Assembly: GCA_013306675.1 (NCBI GenBank)
Contig: JABLUY010000227.1
Coordinates: 1 to 58,322 of the forward strand
DNA from: Thraustochytrium sp. TN22
Taxonomy: Eukaryota > Sar > Bigyra > Thraustochytrida > Thraustochytriidae
Direction: 5' to 3'
Length of the DNA: 58,322 nucleotides
The position numbers were made by a program, and so were the translations under genes. The notes below the pieces were generated by a model, which saw nothing but the letters and a program-made list of their open reading frames with translations, searched no databases and was not told the DNA's origin. Positions 20,909 to 31,759 of the stretch are shown in pieces (the first letter of the stretch is position 1; each line of letters opens with the position of its first letter).

Positions 20909-22866
20909 CCCGCGCGCCGCGCGCGCGCCGCCGCCAGCCCGCCAACCCGCGGCCCGCTCTGCCGCTCTGCGCCGCGCCGCGCCGCGCCGCGCCGCGCCGC
21001 TCTGCGCCGCGCGGGACTCGCCCACCTGGCAGTGCGCGAGCCCCGCCCTGAAGTACCAGTACCGGGCCAGCCTGCGCCACCTGGCCGCCGCGGTGGCCGC
21101 CGTGCACAGGGCGCTCGCGCTCGCGCGCGAGCCCGCGGGCGCGGCAGTGCAGCGCGGGACCCGGCGCTGCAGGATGCGATGCAATGCACTGGCGGCGCTG
21201 GGATTTCATGTGATGCGACGACCGTGGCCTGCGGCGCCGCCGCCGGCGTCGCGCGTGGTAATTTGGGGCGGCATGGCGCCGCTGCATGGCGGACCGGGAG
21301 GACACGGCCGTGCATGCCGGCCTGCACGCCGGCCAGGGACTTGGCGACGAAGGGGAGCGGCGGGCCCTGATCTGTGGTGGGGAGGCAAGGACCGGGACTG
21401 GCGCTGGAGGGGGGCCGAGTCTTGAGCGCGAGCAGGGGGTGCATTCAGGTGTGCAGTACATCTACATGGCGGCACTTGATGGAAAAACGATGATGATGGA
21501 GATGAAAATAACCATGATGGAGATGAAGAACAACGATGGTGATGGAAATTGGAAAACCAACGAAAAAGACGAAAAACCACGATGATGGTTGCCTTTGGCG
21601 CCTGCTGAAGACGAAAAACCACGATGATGGTTGCCTTTGGCGCCTGCCGAGGTTGGCTCTGAACAGGTTCCTTGTCCTTTTTACTGTTTGCGCACGCCAC
21701 AAAGCAGTCAAAGAAAAAGGGCCAGACTTTTTTTGCTGGCCCGCACCTGAGCCTCTCCTACCGCGACCGACAGACATACTTCAACGACGTGACATCCACA
21801 ACGGTCGCTCAGCTCAGCTCAGCTCGCCAAGCACAGCAAGTCATGGTCAAGCACGAACGGTCACTGACCGCTCCAGGCCCGCGGTCTGTCATTGCCCGCC
21901 CGATCCTACCATCGCACGCCGTCGAAGCTCACGCACGGAGACAGAGAGTCGCCAACTGACAGTGAGGCCGCGGCCACCGCTCGTGCTCGCTGTACGCCGC
22001 TGCCGTCTTCTGCTCGCCCTCGCCCGCCGCCGGCGGTCGCCCGCCGAAATCAGTTCCGCCTCGCCGCTTCCGGAGAACCGGCATCTTGTGAATCATGAGC
22101 CAAGTTACTCGTAACTCTCTCTCTAACCGGCGGCGCCGCCGCGGTGGCCGGCGCCCGGCCGCACGCGCCTTGCGGCGCGTCGCGCCCCGCGCACGCCTGC
22201 CTCGCGGCGCTCGCCGCCCGCGCCCGGCTCGCCGAGCGCGGCGGGTGAGCCCAGCACGCGGCGCGCGCCGCCGGTTGAGCCCGCACGAGCCCGAGCACGC
22301 TCCCACGCACGCACGCAGCCCACGCACGGGCCGCGCCGGCGCCGGGCGGCCGCCCTCCTGAGTCCTGCCGCGCCCGCGCCCTGCCTGAACCACCAGGAGC
22401 GCGTAATGCTTTTCGCAGCCCCCGCGTCACCGCCGCGCTCAGGCTGCCGCCGCGCGCGGGAGGCCGCGCCCGAGCACGGGCGCTGCCCGCCTCCCGCTCG
22501 CAGCGCAGTCGCCCTCGCCCTCGCGCGCGGCAGGCAGGCAGGCAGGCAGGCAGGCGCAGGCAGGCGCAGGCGGCAGGCGCTCGCGCAGGCGCGGCGGCGC
22601 GGGCGGCGCGGCGGCGGCGGGCTGGCGGCCATCAGCCTCGAGCTGGAGGGCGTCTGCCGCCCCGCGGCGCTCGGCGGGGCGCTTTCAAATTTTGAAAAAA
22701 CAGGCGGGCTCGAGCGAGCAGGCGCAAAGCCCAAACCGCACGGCGCACGCGGCCGCGCGCTCGCGCCCGCGCCGCGCGCAGGGGGAGGCAGCGAGAGGCC
22801 CGCGCGGCGGCGGCGGCGGCCGGCGACGCGTATCCTCCCCGCCCCTCCCTCCCGCGCGGAGGAAGG
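20909..22866. promoter_or_regulatory. divergent upstream region of the Sec14-like and PH genes
   Basis: About 2 kb, no gene supported. Extremely CpG-rich near both starts; a more AT-rich middle (about 21470-21900) carries GATGATGG-type imperfect repeats and a 42-bp duplication listed separately. GGCA microsatellite at about 22530-22557. An AT-rich near-palindrome, TTTCAAATTTTGAAA at 22683-22697, lies 170 bp before the ATG at 22867. Confidence 0.5.
21568..21649 (+). repeat. 42-bp direct duplication
   Basis: A GACGAAAAACCACGATGATG... segment at 21568 is repeated at 21610 (period 42), ending in GGCGCCTGC each time. Non-coding, in the divergent spacer. Confidence 0.85.
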
Positions 22867-23583
22867 ATGCTGGCGAAGCAGCTCAAGAAGATGAGCCCCG
22901 GGGCGCTGCGCAAGCGGCAGACGCAGAGCGGCGGCGCGGGCGCGGGCGCGGGCGCGGACGCGGAGGAGCTGCTGCAGGGCGCGGCGCTGGGCGGCGGGGC
23001 GGCGGCGGCCATGGCGCCCGGACTGAAGAAGGCGGGCGAGCCGGCGGAAGGCGCGGCGGCGGCGGCAGAGGCCAAGAGCGCGGCAGCGGCAGCGGCCGGC
23101 GGCGGCGGCGACAAGGACGCGGCGCACGCGGCGGGCGGCGCCGGCGGAGACGCGGGCAGCGGCGGCAGCAGCAAGAGCAAGCGCAAGCGCAACAACAAGA
23201 AGAACAAGAAGAGGTCGCTCAAGGCGCTGCTGTCGCCGACCTCGCGCAGCGGCGAGGCGAACAAGGCGAAGCCAACCGACGCCGCAACGGCCGCCAAGGA
23301 GGACCTGCGCGAGCCGGCCTCGGCCGCCAGCTCCGTGTCGGCCGCGCCCGAGGATCTGGCCGATGCCGAAACGGACGCCATGGGCGCCAACCAGCAGCAG
23401 GAGGACCCGCCCACCGGGTCATCCGCCAACCACCATGGCGAGGCCAAGGACGTCGAGGAACCCGCCAGCGCCAACGCCCACCTGGACGCGCTTGCCGCGG
23501 GCACCCCCGCGCCGTCGCCCGGCAACGAGGCGGCGGACCGCGAGCTGCCGGACTTTAAGGTCGTCGACATGACCCAGGAGCAG

Positions 23584-23614
<31 letters not shown>

Positions 23615-24588
23615 AGCAGCCTGCCTCCGCTCCGGTGGCCGAGTCGCCGGCGGCCGCCAACAAAAAGCCCGCCAAGAAAGCGCCCTCGACACCCACGCCC
23701 GAGCCCGAGCGTGTGCCGGAAGACGGCAGCGAGTCGGCCTCGTCCTCGCCGCAGGCGCGTCGCGTGCAGTTCGCCGAAGGCAGTGCCAGCCCCGACGCGG
23801 GCGCGCCGCCCGAGGACCACACGCCGCCCATTCGCTTCTTCGGCAAGGGCGGCGAGCGCCGCGCCGAGGTCGTCTGCCATGAGTTCCTCGTTTCCAGCGA
23901 TTCGCTCACCGGCGAAGCGCCCGAGGCCGAGACTGCCGCGGCCGCCGCGGCCAACCAGCCCGCGACCGCCGCCACGCAGCAGCAGCAGCAGCAGCCCAAG
24001 CAGCAGCCCAAGCAGCACCAGGACGGCCTCCTGCAGCGCTCTCGCGCTGGCGCCGCCAAGCTCGCCACGGGCGCCGAGTCCACTTCCGGCGTGCTCAAGG
24101 GCTGGATCGCCTCGGCCGAGGCGCCGCAGGGCCCGTGGACGCGCCGCTGGGCCGTCGTGCACAACAACGTGCTCTATATGTTCCCGCTCAAGGAATCCAG
24201 CAGGCCCTCCACCATCGTCATCCTCGACGAGGTCGCGCTGCAGCCCGACTGCGCCGAGGATCCGCTCTGCTTCAAGTTGCAAACCTCCTCGGGTCGCGTG
24301 CTCGTGCTGCGCGCCGAGACCGAGGGCTCCAAGGGGCTCTGGCTTACGCACCTGCGCTCGCGCGGCTACGAGGCACAGCTCGCCGCGGCCAGCAAGCGCG
24401 AGCTCCGCCTGCGCCAGCGCCGCGCCGCCGGTGCCGCGCCTGCCTCGCGCGTCAAGGTGGCCGCTGCGGCCGTCGCCGACGCCCCGGCCTCCATCTTCTG
24501 GACCTCCTTTGTTGCGCTCCACCTCTGGTTCGAGTTCATGCTCCAGATCTTCCGCGCAGTCTCCGGCCGTGCCTTTCTGCGCCAGTGA
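22867..24588 (+). CDS. PH-domain protein with C-terminal hydrophobic tail
   Basis: 573 residues, ATG 22867 to TGA 24586-24588. The first 400 residues are low complexity: Ala/Gly-rich, a basic cluster KSKRKRNNKKNKKR (about 101-117), acidic-Ala-Ser linkers and poly-Gln runs (about 240-250 and 375-381). A pleckstrin-homology domain occupies about 405-500, seen as GVLKGWIAS, WTRRWAVVHNNVLYMFP, a TIVILDEVALQP strand, CFKLQTSSGRVLVLRAE, and a final helix with the hallmark Trp (GLWLTHLRSRG). PH domains bind phosphoinositides or proteins at membranes. A hydrophobic aromatic stretch near the end (about 541-563, IFWTSFVALHLWFEFMLQIF) looks like a tail anchor or amphipathic membrane helix. A role at phosphoinositide-containing contact sites is possible but inferred. 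No catalytic domain. It converges with the sulfatase gene. Confidence 0.8.
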
Positions 24589-24950
24589 GCCCGCGCCTCG
24601 AGCGAACCACACGCAAGGTAAACCATACCTTAACTACACGGGCTCCCTCGTTTCGCGAAACTGAGGCAGTCACAAAGACTGATTGACAGTGAGTGAGAGA
24701 AAGAGAGACACACAAGAACACGAGAGAGAGAGGGGGACACACACACCGAGATCAGCGTGCGGCTAGAAAGCGAAACCTGCATGTCACTCGCTCCTCTCTT
24801 CTTTCGCCCTCCATCTGCGCGCCCCGCCCAACCAACGCTTCCACCTGAGCGGAAACACACATGTATCCACTTCATCAGATTATCCAATCCCTGCGCGCCA
24901 CCCAGCGTGTACATGTACACCTTCAATCATCATTTCATCTTTTGCACATG

Positions 24951-25037
24951 ATCATCGTCCTGCAAAGCTCATGGTCAAGGTCATCCTCGTCTTGCAAAGC
25001 TCATGGCCAAGGTCATCCTCGTCCTGCAAAGCTCGCG
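24951..25037 (+). repeat. 32-bp tandem repeat, about 2.7 copies
   Basis: The core TGCAAAGCTCATGG begins at 24961, 24993 and (diverged after TGCAAAGCTC) 25025, i.e. a 32-bp period, with TCATCCTCGTCYTGCAAAGC as the shared unit. Confidence 0.85.
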
Positions 25038-25537
25038 GTTAATTTTGAGGCTGTATCGAATGGATGGCGCAGGCCAACCGACATGATCACGAATCGCTCA
25101 ACCGATGTTGAGATGAAGCCAGCCGGCAGCCTGCTCTGGGATCACCTGCTCGCCCAAAATGACCGGCAACACCACTGCGTGAGTTAACTTGGTCGGCACA
25201 ACGGGCGAGCAAGTGTGACGAAGCTGGCCGGTCCACCAGCCTGAGCAGTCCGATGGTCAAGTGCAGGACATAGCATCGGATGCTCCCTCCACGAGCACCG
25301 AAGCCTCGCGCGAGCGAGCGAGCGAGCGAGCGTGTGCACCAAGTCCGGCCTGCACGGCGAATGAAATCTCTAGCGGTGCCCGAAGTAGAGCGACGAGCAG
25401 CAGCGTTCGCTCCCCAGAGATCATCTCCCCGCGTCCTCGGTTCGCCTCGCCGGCGAGCTGAGGCCTTCTTTTATTCATCTGCAAGACCGTGTACGAGCGT
25501 CTTGAGTTGCGGCTACCAGCGTATCACGCGGAAAACG

Positions 25538-25577
25538 TTATGGGCCCCAAACTCTACCGCTGAGCTATGTCGCTTGC
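25538..25577 (-). pseudogene. tRNA-like remnant (5' half, initiator-Met-like)
   Basis: On the minus strand TAGCTCAGCGGTAGAG (25552-25567) is a perfect tRNA D-arm/A-box, and 14 nt on lies GGGGCCCATAA, which matches the anticodon arm of eukaryotic initiator tRNA-Met (CAT anticodon in a CCCATAA loop). Beyond the loop the expected 3' anticodon stem, T-arm (B-box GGTTCGANTCC-type) and acceptor do not appear. I therefore treat it as a fragment, not a working tRNA. Confidence 0.35.
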
Positions 25578-25640
25578 CAGTGCACGAGAGTTGCGCATTA
25601 GAATGAAAGAATCGTCAGAGTCAAGTTTCACATGTCATCA

Positions 25641-28379
25641 TCATGCGTAGCAGTTGTCAGCGAGAATGCCCACATGAGAAAAAGGCAACGGAGTCCGTTG
25701 CGCCACCAAGTCGATCCCCTCGGTGTAGATGCTGCAGGAGAAGCGCCTCGACGTGATGCGCGTTGCCGCGAACACGGAGCAGTCGGCCTTGTTCTTACGG
25801 CACAGCTTCCAGCAGAAGCGTACCCACTTCTTGATGGGGCGCCTGAAGACCTGGGTCTTGGCAGGGACGGCGCCCGCCGACACCACCGAGGAGTCGTAGA
25901 AGAGATAGGCCGAGCAGTGCCTGGGATAGTTGGATGCACGCTGCAACTCGCGCATGTAGTCAGCCTCTCCGTACGTGCCCTGCACAGAGTTGGCAAGCGT
26001 TGGCCTGGGCGTCGGCCTGGGCGTCGGCCGGGGCGTCGGGGCGGGCGTCGGATTGGGTTCCGGCGCCAAGGTGGGTGTCGCGGTGAGCGTGAGCTCTGTG
26101 GAGAGACCGGCCTCGCTCACCGGCGTGTCGTAGGCGCAGCGCAAGCTGATGTTGCAAAAGGGCGAAAAGAAGAGCCCCGACGCGCGGTTGTGCACGATCT
26201 CCGCAGGATCGTACGAGAGCCCATACCGCAGGTAGTTGTCCGTGACCGCCTCGGACGGCTGCTGCATGCGCTTGTAGACTTCCACCATGATGCGCACGAT
26301 GCGCTCGTCGTCGCTAGTGCGCAGGTCGTTGCGCAAACGGTTCATGGTCTCCTCTGGGTCCGAGTCCACCTTGAAGAGAAAGGCTTTGTCGAAGTGCCCG
26401 CGCGGGAGGCCGCCAATATCGAACTTGAAGCTCGAGCCGCCGTTCTTCTTGGTGCTCGTGTACTTGGTGTAGTAGTCCGAAGTCACCATCTCCCAGGGCT
26501 CGCTTGACTTGCCGTACGAGTCCGGGAAGCCAAAGACCAGCTTGTAGGGTCCCCACTGGATTGCTCCGCCGCCGTGCCGGTGCGCGCGCTCCCGCAGCGT
26601 GGTCCACTTGAAGGAGGCGTCCGCTCTCACGAGGTCCTCGAAGGCGCTGCCCACGTAGTGCTCCGGGTCCCATACGCCGCGCGGCACAAAGGCCTTGAGC
26701 GCGTCCAAGTCCTCCGAAAGATCCACCTGCTCCTCGGTGACCACGGTGAGCACGCGCACCACTGGCAGCAGGTCGCCCGCGGCACCAGAACGGATCACGT
26801 CCCACACATTGCGCCCGTCCAGCGCGTGGTTCTGGTGCGCAACGCAGGCCGCGCACTTCCACGCGCGGTCGTAGCGCGCCGGGTCAATGCCGGCCACGCC
26901 CGTGGCCAGCGTCGGCAGCCAATCCACAAAGTGCAGGACCGCCTCGTTGGTCGCGCCGCGCGCCGCGGCATCGAGCGGCGCCAGTGCCGACGCCGTGCCG
27001 CGCACCATGGTGGTGACGCGAATGCCGCCCTCCCAGACACCGTTCTTGAAGCCATTCAACGGGTAATTGCTCGCGCCGCCCAGGGGCGTTGCCAGCCCGC
27101 CATTGTCAGACGTGAACACGAAGACGCAGTCGTCCCACACGTGCTCCTCGCGCAACGCGTCCACCACCTCGCCCACGGCCGCGTCCATCGCATGCACCAT
27201 GCGCAGGTACTCGCGGCGCGCCGCGTCCACGTTTTTGGCGAAGAGCTTCTTCAGCGCCGCGTCCGACTCGTAGCGGTCCGGCGCCATGAGCGGTGTGTGC
27301 GGCGAGCGAAAGGCCACGTTCAAGAACAGCGGCTTTTCGCGCACGTCCGACGCAAAGTACTCGTGCACGTACCGCGTCGCCTCGGCGCGCAGAATGTCCA
27401 CCACGTGCATGTCTTGGTACGCGCCGTGCGCGTCCGCCAGGTTGAACGCGGGCGGCAGCTCGCCCGCAAACGAGGTCTTGTCGCCACGGATCGACGCGTT
27501 GTGCACCGTCACCAGGCCCGACACCTCATCCTCGCCCATGGCCAAGATTTGCAGGTCCTGCTGGTACGGCTTGGTCTTGATGCGCTCCTTGTAGTTGAGT
27601 GAGAACGGTCCGACATGGTTGTCGAAGCCGCGAAAGGTTGGCCACAGCCGCTCTTCCTGGTAGCCCAGGTGCCACTTGCCCAGGATTGCTGTGTGGTACC
27701 CGTTGCCCTTGAGAATCTCTGCCATGGTCGTCTCCCGGCCCGACAGCCCGTAGAAGCCGCCGGACGTCACGGCTGGCCCGTGGCCGAAGCGCCAAAAATG
27801 CCGCCCGGTCCACAGCTGCGCGCGCGACGGGCTGCAAATCGGCGCCGTGTACATGCGCTCCAGCCGCGTGCTCTCCGGCACGAGCGTGTCCAAAAAGGGC
27901 GTCGCGCTGTCTAGACTTGGCTCCTTGTACTCGTGCCAGCCCACGTCGGCCCATCCCAGGTCGTCCGCGAGCGCCAGCACGATGTGCGGCCGCGTCGGCG
28001 CCGCGAACGTCGCCAGCTTGTTGCCCCCTCTGGACTTGCTCACCTCGACGGACTCCACGTTCAGCCCCAGCGCCTCGCGCGCCCACGATCGCAGACACCT
28101 GCACGCGCGCTCCAGGTCGCTCCTCTCCTGCGCGTCCTCTGCCACCTCCACGTCCTCCGCCACGAGCTTCCCATTACGCTTGCGCGCGCTCGCCGCGCCC
28201 GCGCTCGTCGCGCCAAAGCACGTCTCCGCGGCCTCCGCCACGGCCTCCCACTGCGCGTCGCTCAGCTCATCCAGGTCCGCGTCCACGCTCGCCTCCGCGT
28301 CAATCTCCAGCGCCAAACTGCTCCGCTGCGCGACCACGATCACCGCGGCCAGCGCCACGGCCATCTTCTGCAGGGCCAT
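25641..28379 (-). CDS. secreted sulfatase (arylsulfatase B/I/J-like) with C-terminal Cys-rich module
   Basis: 912 residues from ATG 28379 to TGA at 25641-25643. The N-terminus MALQKMAVALAAVIVVAQ looks like a signal peptide. The sulfatase domain starts at about 130 with IVLALADDLGWADVG (metal-binding Asp pair). It carries CSPSRAQLWTG, whose Cys182 would be oxidised to the catalytic formylglycine. GKWHLGY, PHTP and FTSDNGG, the other metal and sulfate ligands, are also present. It would hydrolyse sulfate esters, probably on polysaccharides; the substrate is not readable. After the catalytic domain a Thr/Pro linker of PTPRPTPRP repeats (about 775-797) leads to a ~110-residue Cys-rich end (C-x3-C, FAATRITSRRFSCSIY) resembling a PAN/apple-type binding module. 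Family members are 450-600 residues, so the extra length is the N-terminal extension and this module. The frame stays open far upstream but lacks an ATG there. Confidence 0.9.
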   Translation of the reverse strand: MALQKMAVALAAVIVVAQRSSLALEIDAEASVDADLDELSDAQWEAVAEAAETCFGATSAGAASARKRNGKLVAEDVEVAEDAQERSDLERACRCLRSWAREALGLNVESVEVSKSRGGNKLATFAAPTRPHIVLALADDLGWADVGWHEYKEPSLDSATPFLDTLVPESTRLERMYTAPICSPSRAQLWTGRHFWRFGHGPAVTSGGFYGLSGRETTMAEILKGNGYHTAILGKWHLGYQEERLWPTFRGFDNHVGPFSLNYKERIKTKPYQQDLQILAMGEDEVSGLVTVHNASIRGDKTSFAGELPPAFNLADAHGAYQDMHVVDILRAEATRYVHEYFASDVREKPLFLNVAFRSPHTPLMAPDRYESDAALKKLFAKNVDAARREYLRMVHAMDAAVGEVVDALREEHVWDDCVFVFTSDNGGLATPLGGASNYPLNGFKNGVWEGGIRVTTMVRGTASALAPLDAAARGATNEAVLHFVDWLPTLATGVAGIDPARYDRAWKCAACVAHQNHALDGRNVWDVIRSGAAGDLLPVVRVLTVVTEEQVDLSEDLDALKAFVPRGVWDPEHYVGSAFEDLVRADASFKWTTLRERAHRHGGGAIQWGPYKLVFGFPDSYGKSSEPWEMVTSDYYTKYTSTKKNGGSSFKFDIGGLPRGHFDKAFLFKVDSDPEETMNRLRNDLRTSDDERIVRIMVEVYKRMQQPSEAVTDNYLRYGLSYDPAEIVHNRASGLFFSPFCNISLRCAYDTPVSEAGLSTELTLTATPTLAPEPNPTPAPTPRPTPRPTPRPTLANSVQGTYGEADYMRELQRASNYPRHCSAYLFYDSSVVSAGAVPAKTQVFRRPIKKWVRFCWKLCRKNKADCSVFAATRITSRRFSCSIYTEGIDLVAQRTPLPFSHVGILADNCYA

Positions 28380-30382
28380 CCCCACGTGCCGGCGCGCAGC
28401 CACGGCTCCACGTCTGTCGCGCCCCGCGACGCGCGCGACGCGAGTCCCACGATCACGCCGGCGCGGTCCCGCGCCGACTTGCCCGTGGCCGCGTGCCGGC
28501 ACGCGCGTGCCGCTCCCGCCGACCCGCGACCGCCGTGCCGTGCCGCGCCGTGCCCTCCTGCGCTGCTGTCCCAGACTTTTGAGCGCGCTCTCGCGCGCGC
28601 GCACGAGCGCGCGCGCGGCGGGGCGTGCTCTCTCCCTCGCGCGCGCGCGGCCGCGTTTCGTCTCTGCTGCCTTGCTTGGGCCTCGAGCGTCTGCCTGCTC
28701 CGCGCCGCGCCAAGGGGCCGGTGCCGCTCGCTGTCGGCCCTGGGCTCGCTGATGCCCAGTCCTGCTGCCGCGCACGCCGCGGCGGCCGCTGCTGCTTCGT
28801 GGGCTCTGCTGCGCGCGCGCCGCGCGCGCCGCCGCGCGGGCGACGGCCTGCCTGGGCGCCCGGGCGCCTGGCCGCTTTCGAATTTGAATTCGAATCGAAG
28901 CCCGACCCGCGCCAGCGCGACGCGCAGAGAGACGACTCCGATCACTCGCTGCGCTGCGCTGCGCGGGCTGGCAGCGGGGTACGCCGGGCTGGGCTAGCTT
29001 GCTCGCTGCACGCGCAGCCAGCCGAGCAGCCCGCCGCCGGCTCGCAGCGCGTGATCGCGGTCCGGGCCAGGCATGCGCACTCGCCGGTGCTCGGCGCCGA
29101 CTCGAGCGTCGAGGTCGGGCCCCGGCAGGCCTTGGGCGCGGCGGAGACCGCGGCGCGCGATGAGGCGCGCCGCGCTGCGCAGCGCGGCGTGCGTCAAGTA
29201 GCGAGGCGACGCGCTCGCCACGAGCGAGGAGCTGGGATGGAAGCACTCGCCCCCCCTGGGCGGCTGCACGCGCCCTTGCTGCCGACAACCAGCCAGCAAG
29301 TCGGGCCAGCTGCCGGCCACCAGCGGCGGCGAAGCGAACCGAGGCGAGCCGCTGACGCTGCGCCGGGTTGTGCAGGGCGTTGAGGACGGTGGTGCCTGGT
29401 GGACGTGGTGGACGGCGTGGTGCGAGCCGTCAGTGGGCGCGGACCGGGCAGAGAGCATTCATTGCGCCTCGTGCGAGCAATGCGCCATGCTGAGCGCGCA
29501 CAGAGAGAACGAACGCGCGCCTCTGCGCCCGTGTGCTGAGCTCGCGGAGCCCAGCAAGTCGTGGCGATTCGCGGCGATACAGGCAATGGAGGATTTCGTG
29601 GCGCTCGTCTCACAGGGAAGCTGATTCAAGAACACCGTAGTTCTGCAACGATGCTTTCCAGGGCGGCGGCAAGCTGCACAGGGTATAGCGGCGCTAGGAT
29701 GCAAGCGAGTCAACTCAAGCGCACGCGACGAACAGCGCGCGCGCCGCGCCGGGCTGCGCCGGGCTGCGCCTCGCCGCGCTGCGTGCCAATGTGCGGGAGC
29801 AAGATGGCGGCCCATGCGCGTGGGGATCGCACTGTGGTGGCCACTGCAAAAGAAGTATGTAGGCCGTCCGAGTCACTGCAGTGCTCGCTGTTGGCAGTAC
29901 AGACGGATGCACGGGAGGGCGCGCGTCTGGCGACGCCGCGACACAGTGCCAGCCGCTATGGAATTTTGTTGCACACTCGAACGCGCTCGCACGCGCGAAG
30001 CTCTCCATGGTGACCTTCTCACGAATGGAAGCTTGACCACGGGAGTGCATGTGACCAGTGATTGGCTCCAGCGACTCCGTGGCGAAAGCTTGCAGCACAT
30101 CATGATCCTGTCCGCCCGAAGCGGGCCTGCCACTGGCAGACAGTGCCACTCCAGAGACGCTTGCCCGCCGTGAGGCGCGACGCGGCGGCGCGCACGTGCG
30201 CAGAGCCCCAGCCGGGGCTGGACCAACTTGAAGCCGTTGACCAGAGGTGTGTGCGCTCTCGCCGATTCACAGCCGACGCCAAGCCTCGAGCAAGTACGCG
30301 CAAGAGTCAAGTCCCGCTTCGCCGCAGGCCGCCGCAAGCCGCGCCTCGGCGGCGCGGCGCGCTGCGCCAGCGGCTGCGCAGC
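28380..30382. promoter_or_regulatory. divergent spacer between sulfatase and coiled-coil genes
   Basis: 2 kb, no gene supported; open frames are CpG-driven. It contains an AT island at 28876-28900 (TTTCGAATTTGAATTCGAAT...), a strong local contrast to its surroundings, 497 bp before the sulfatase start. Confidence 0.5.
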
Positions 30383-31759
30383 ATGGCGGCGTCGCCGGGG
30401 CTTAGCATGGACGAGGCATGGCGCGCACGGTTCGAGGCTCGGCAGGAGGCGCGTGGCGCGGCTGCTCTCCAGGCGGCACTCCAGGCGTCGCCCAAGCAAC
30501 ACGGTGGCGTGCCGACGCAGGCCGCAGCCGTGCGCGGCATGGTGGAGCGCCTGCTGGACGACAAGGCAATGCTGCGCGAGGAGGTCGCCAGGCTGCGCGA
30601 GGACCAGACGCGACAGCACACGGAGCTCGCGCAGGTGCGCGGCCTGCTGCAGGAGCGCAACAGGCTCATTCTGGACATGCAGCAGGAAAAGGACGAGCTC
30701 GCGGCGCGCGTCAAGCGGCTCGAGGAGGAGGCGCTCCCGCACGCGCAGATCGAGTGCCGCGGCTACCCTTACGATCTGCGCGAGCTGCACGCGACGCTGC
30801 AGCAGGAGAGGGCCGGCCTGCAGGAGCGCGAGGCGCGCCTGCGCCGCAAGCTCAAGGATGAACGAGCGGAGAACAAGCTGCTGCGCCTCGCGCTGCAGGA
30901 CGATGTGCACTTCCGCCGTGAGGAGACCGAGACCACGCTCGACGACGTTCAGGCGCGCCTGAGCGCCGTGGAGCGGGAGCGCGACGAGGCGCTGCAGCGA
31001 GCCATGAAGGCCGCCTTCGTCAACGCCATGCAGGCCAACGAGCTCGACCTCCTGCGCTTGCGCCTCGGCGACCTGGAGCCCGCTGGCTCGCCGCGCCATG
31101 CCGCCTCGGCCCGGCAGCGCGAGGAGGAGCGCCGCGCCGTGGCCGCGCTGCGCGACGAGCTCAGCATGACCAGGAACCGCCTCGCGTCCGCACAGGAGGC
31201 CAACACGCGCCTGGAATGCAGCCTGGCCGCAACGAGCGATAAAGTCCGCGCCGTCCGGGCCGCCAACGAAGCGCTCGAGGCCGAGCTCGTGCCGCTGCGT
31301 AACGCCTCGCGCACCGACGAGGCCTCGCTGGACTACGTCGTGCAGGCCAAGGCAGCTCGCTTCGCCTTTGCGGAGGTCGAGCGCTTCCGCAAGATTGCTC
31401 ACCGCCTGCTCAAGGAGCGCAGGGCGCTGCTCGACCGCCTCGATGCCCAGGACTTTGCCCGCCGCCGCGAGGCGCAGCTCCTCGAGTGCAGGATGCGTGA
31501 CCTCGAGGCCTCCGTGCAGGCGCATCACCGCGATGCGCTCTTCGCCGCGGCGCACCTGGTCGGCGCTCAGGCCTCCATCGCGGCCGACGACCGCATCGAC
31601 GATACGGCGCTCCCATTACCAGCGTCCTCTTCGCCGTCGCTTGCCGTCAAGAGCCCTGTGACTGTGAGCTCTGGTCTCGGACACGTCGACGAGACGAAGG
31701 TGAAGGTGCAACAGCAGCAGCAGGAGGAGGAGGAGGAGAAGAACAGCCTCTGTCACTAA
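30383..31759 (+). CDS. coiled-coil protein of unknown function
   Basis: 458 residues from ATG 30383 (MAASPGLSMDEAWRARF) to TAA 31757-31759. From about residue 50 to 420 it is almost continuous heptad-rich coiled coil (for example LLDDKAMLREEVARLREDQ, LQEREARLRRKLKDERAENK). A short break at about 112-125 (HAQIECRGYPYDLRE) would interrupt the rod. The C-terminus is Ser/Thr-rich and ends with poly-Gln and poly-Glu (about 440-453). I do not recognise the family; a cytoskeletal or centrosomal structural role is only a generic guess for such proteins. The frame is open upstream of the ATG with Arg-rich, non-coding-looking sequence. Confidence 0.75.
   Translation: MAASPGLSMDEAWRARFEARQEARGAAALQAALQASPKQHGGVPTQAAAVRGMVERLLDDKAMLREEVARLREDQTRQHTELAQVRGLLQERNRLILDMQQEKDELAARVKRLEEEALPHAQIECRGYPYDLRELHATLQQERAGLQEREARLRRKLKDERAENKLLRLALQDDVHFRREETETTLDDVQARLSAVERERDEALQRAMKAAFVNAMQANELDLLRLRLGDLEPAGSPRHAASARQREEERRAVAALRDELSMTRNRLASAQEANTRLECSLAATSDKVRAVRAANEALEAELVPLRNASRTDEASLDYVVQAKAARFAFAEVERFRKIAHRLLKERRALLDRLDAQDFARRREAQLLECRMRDLEASVQAHHRDALFAAAHLVGAQASIAADDRIDDTALPLPASSSPSLAVKSPVTVSSGLGHVDETKVKVQQQQQEEEEEKNSLCH

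Larger units (their letters stand above)
24589..25640. other. convergent spacer with repeats and a tRNA-like segment
   Basis: Lies between the 3' ends of the PH and sulfatase genes and is less GC-rich than the rest. Holds GAGA tracts (about 24690-24735), a 32-bp tandem repeat, a GAGC tract at about 25309-25333 and a partial tRNA-like sequence. No protein gene supported. Confidence 0.5.

Noticed and set aside
28445-29288. In-frame extension upstream of the sulfatase ATG
   Set aside because: No in-frame ATG; sequence is Arg/Ala-rich, while a good signal peptide begins at the ATG at 28379.
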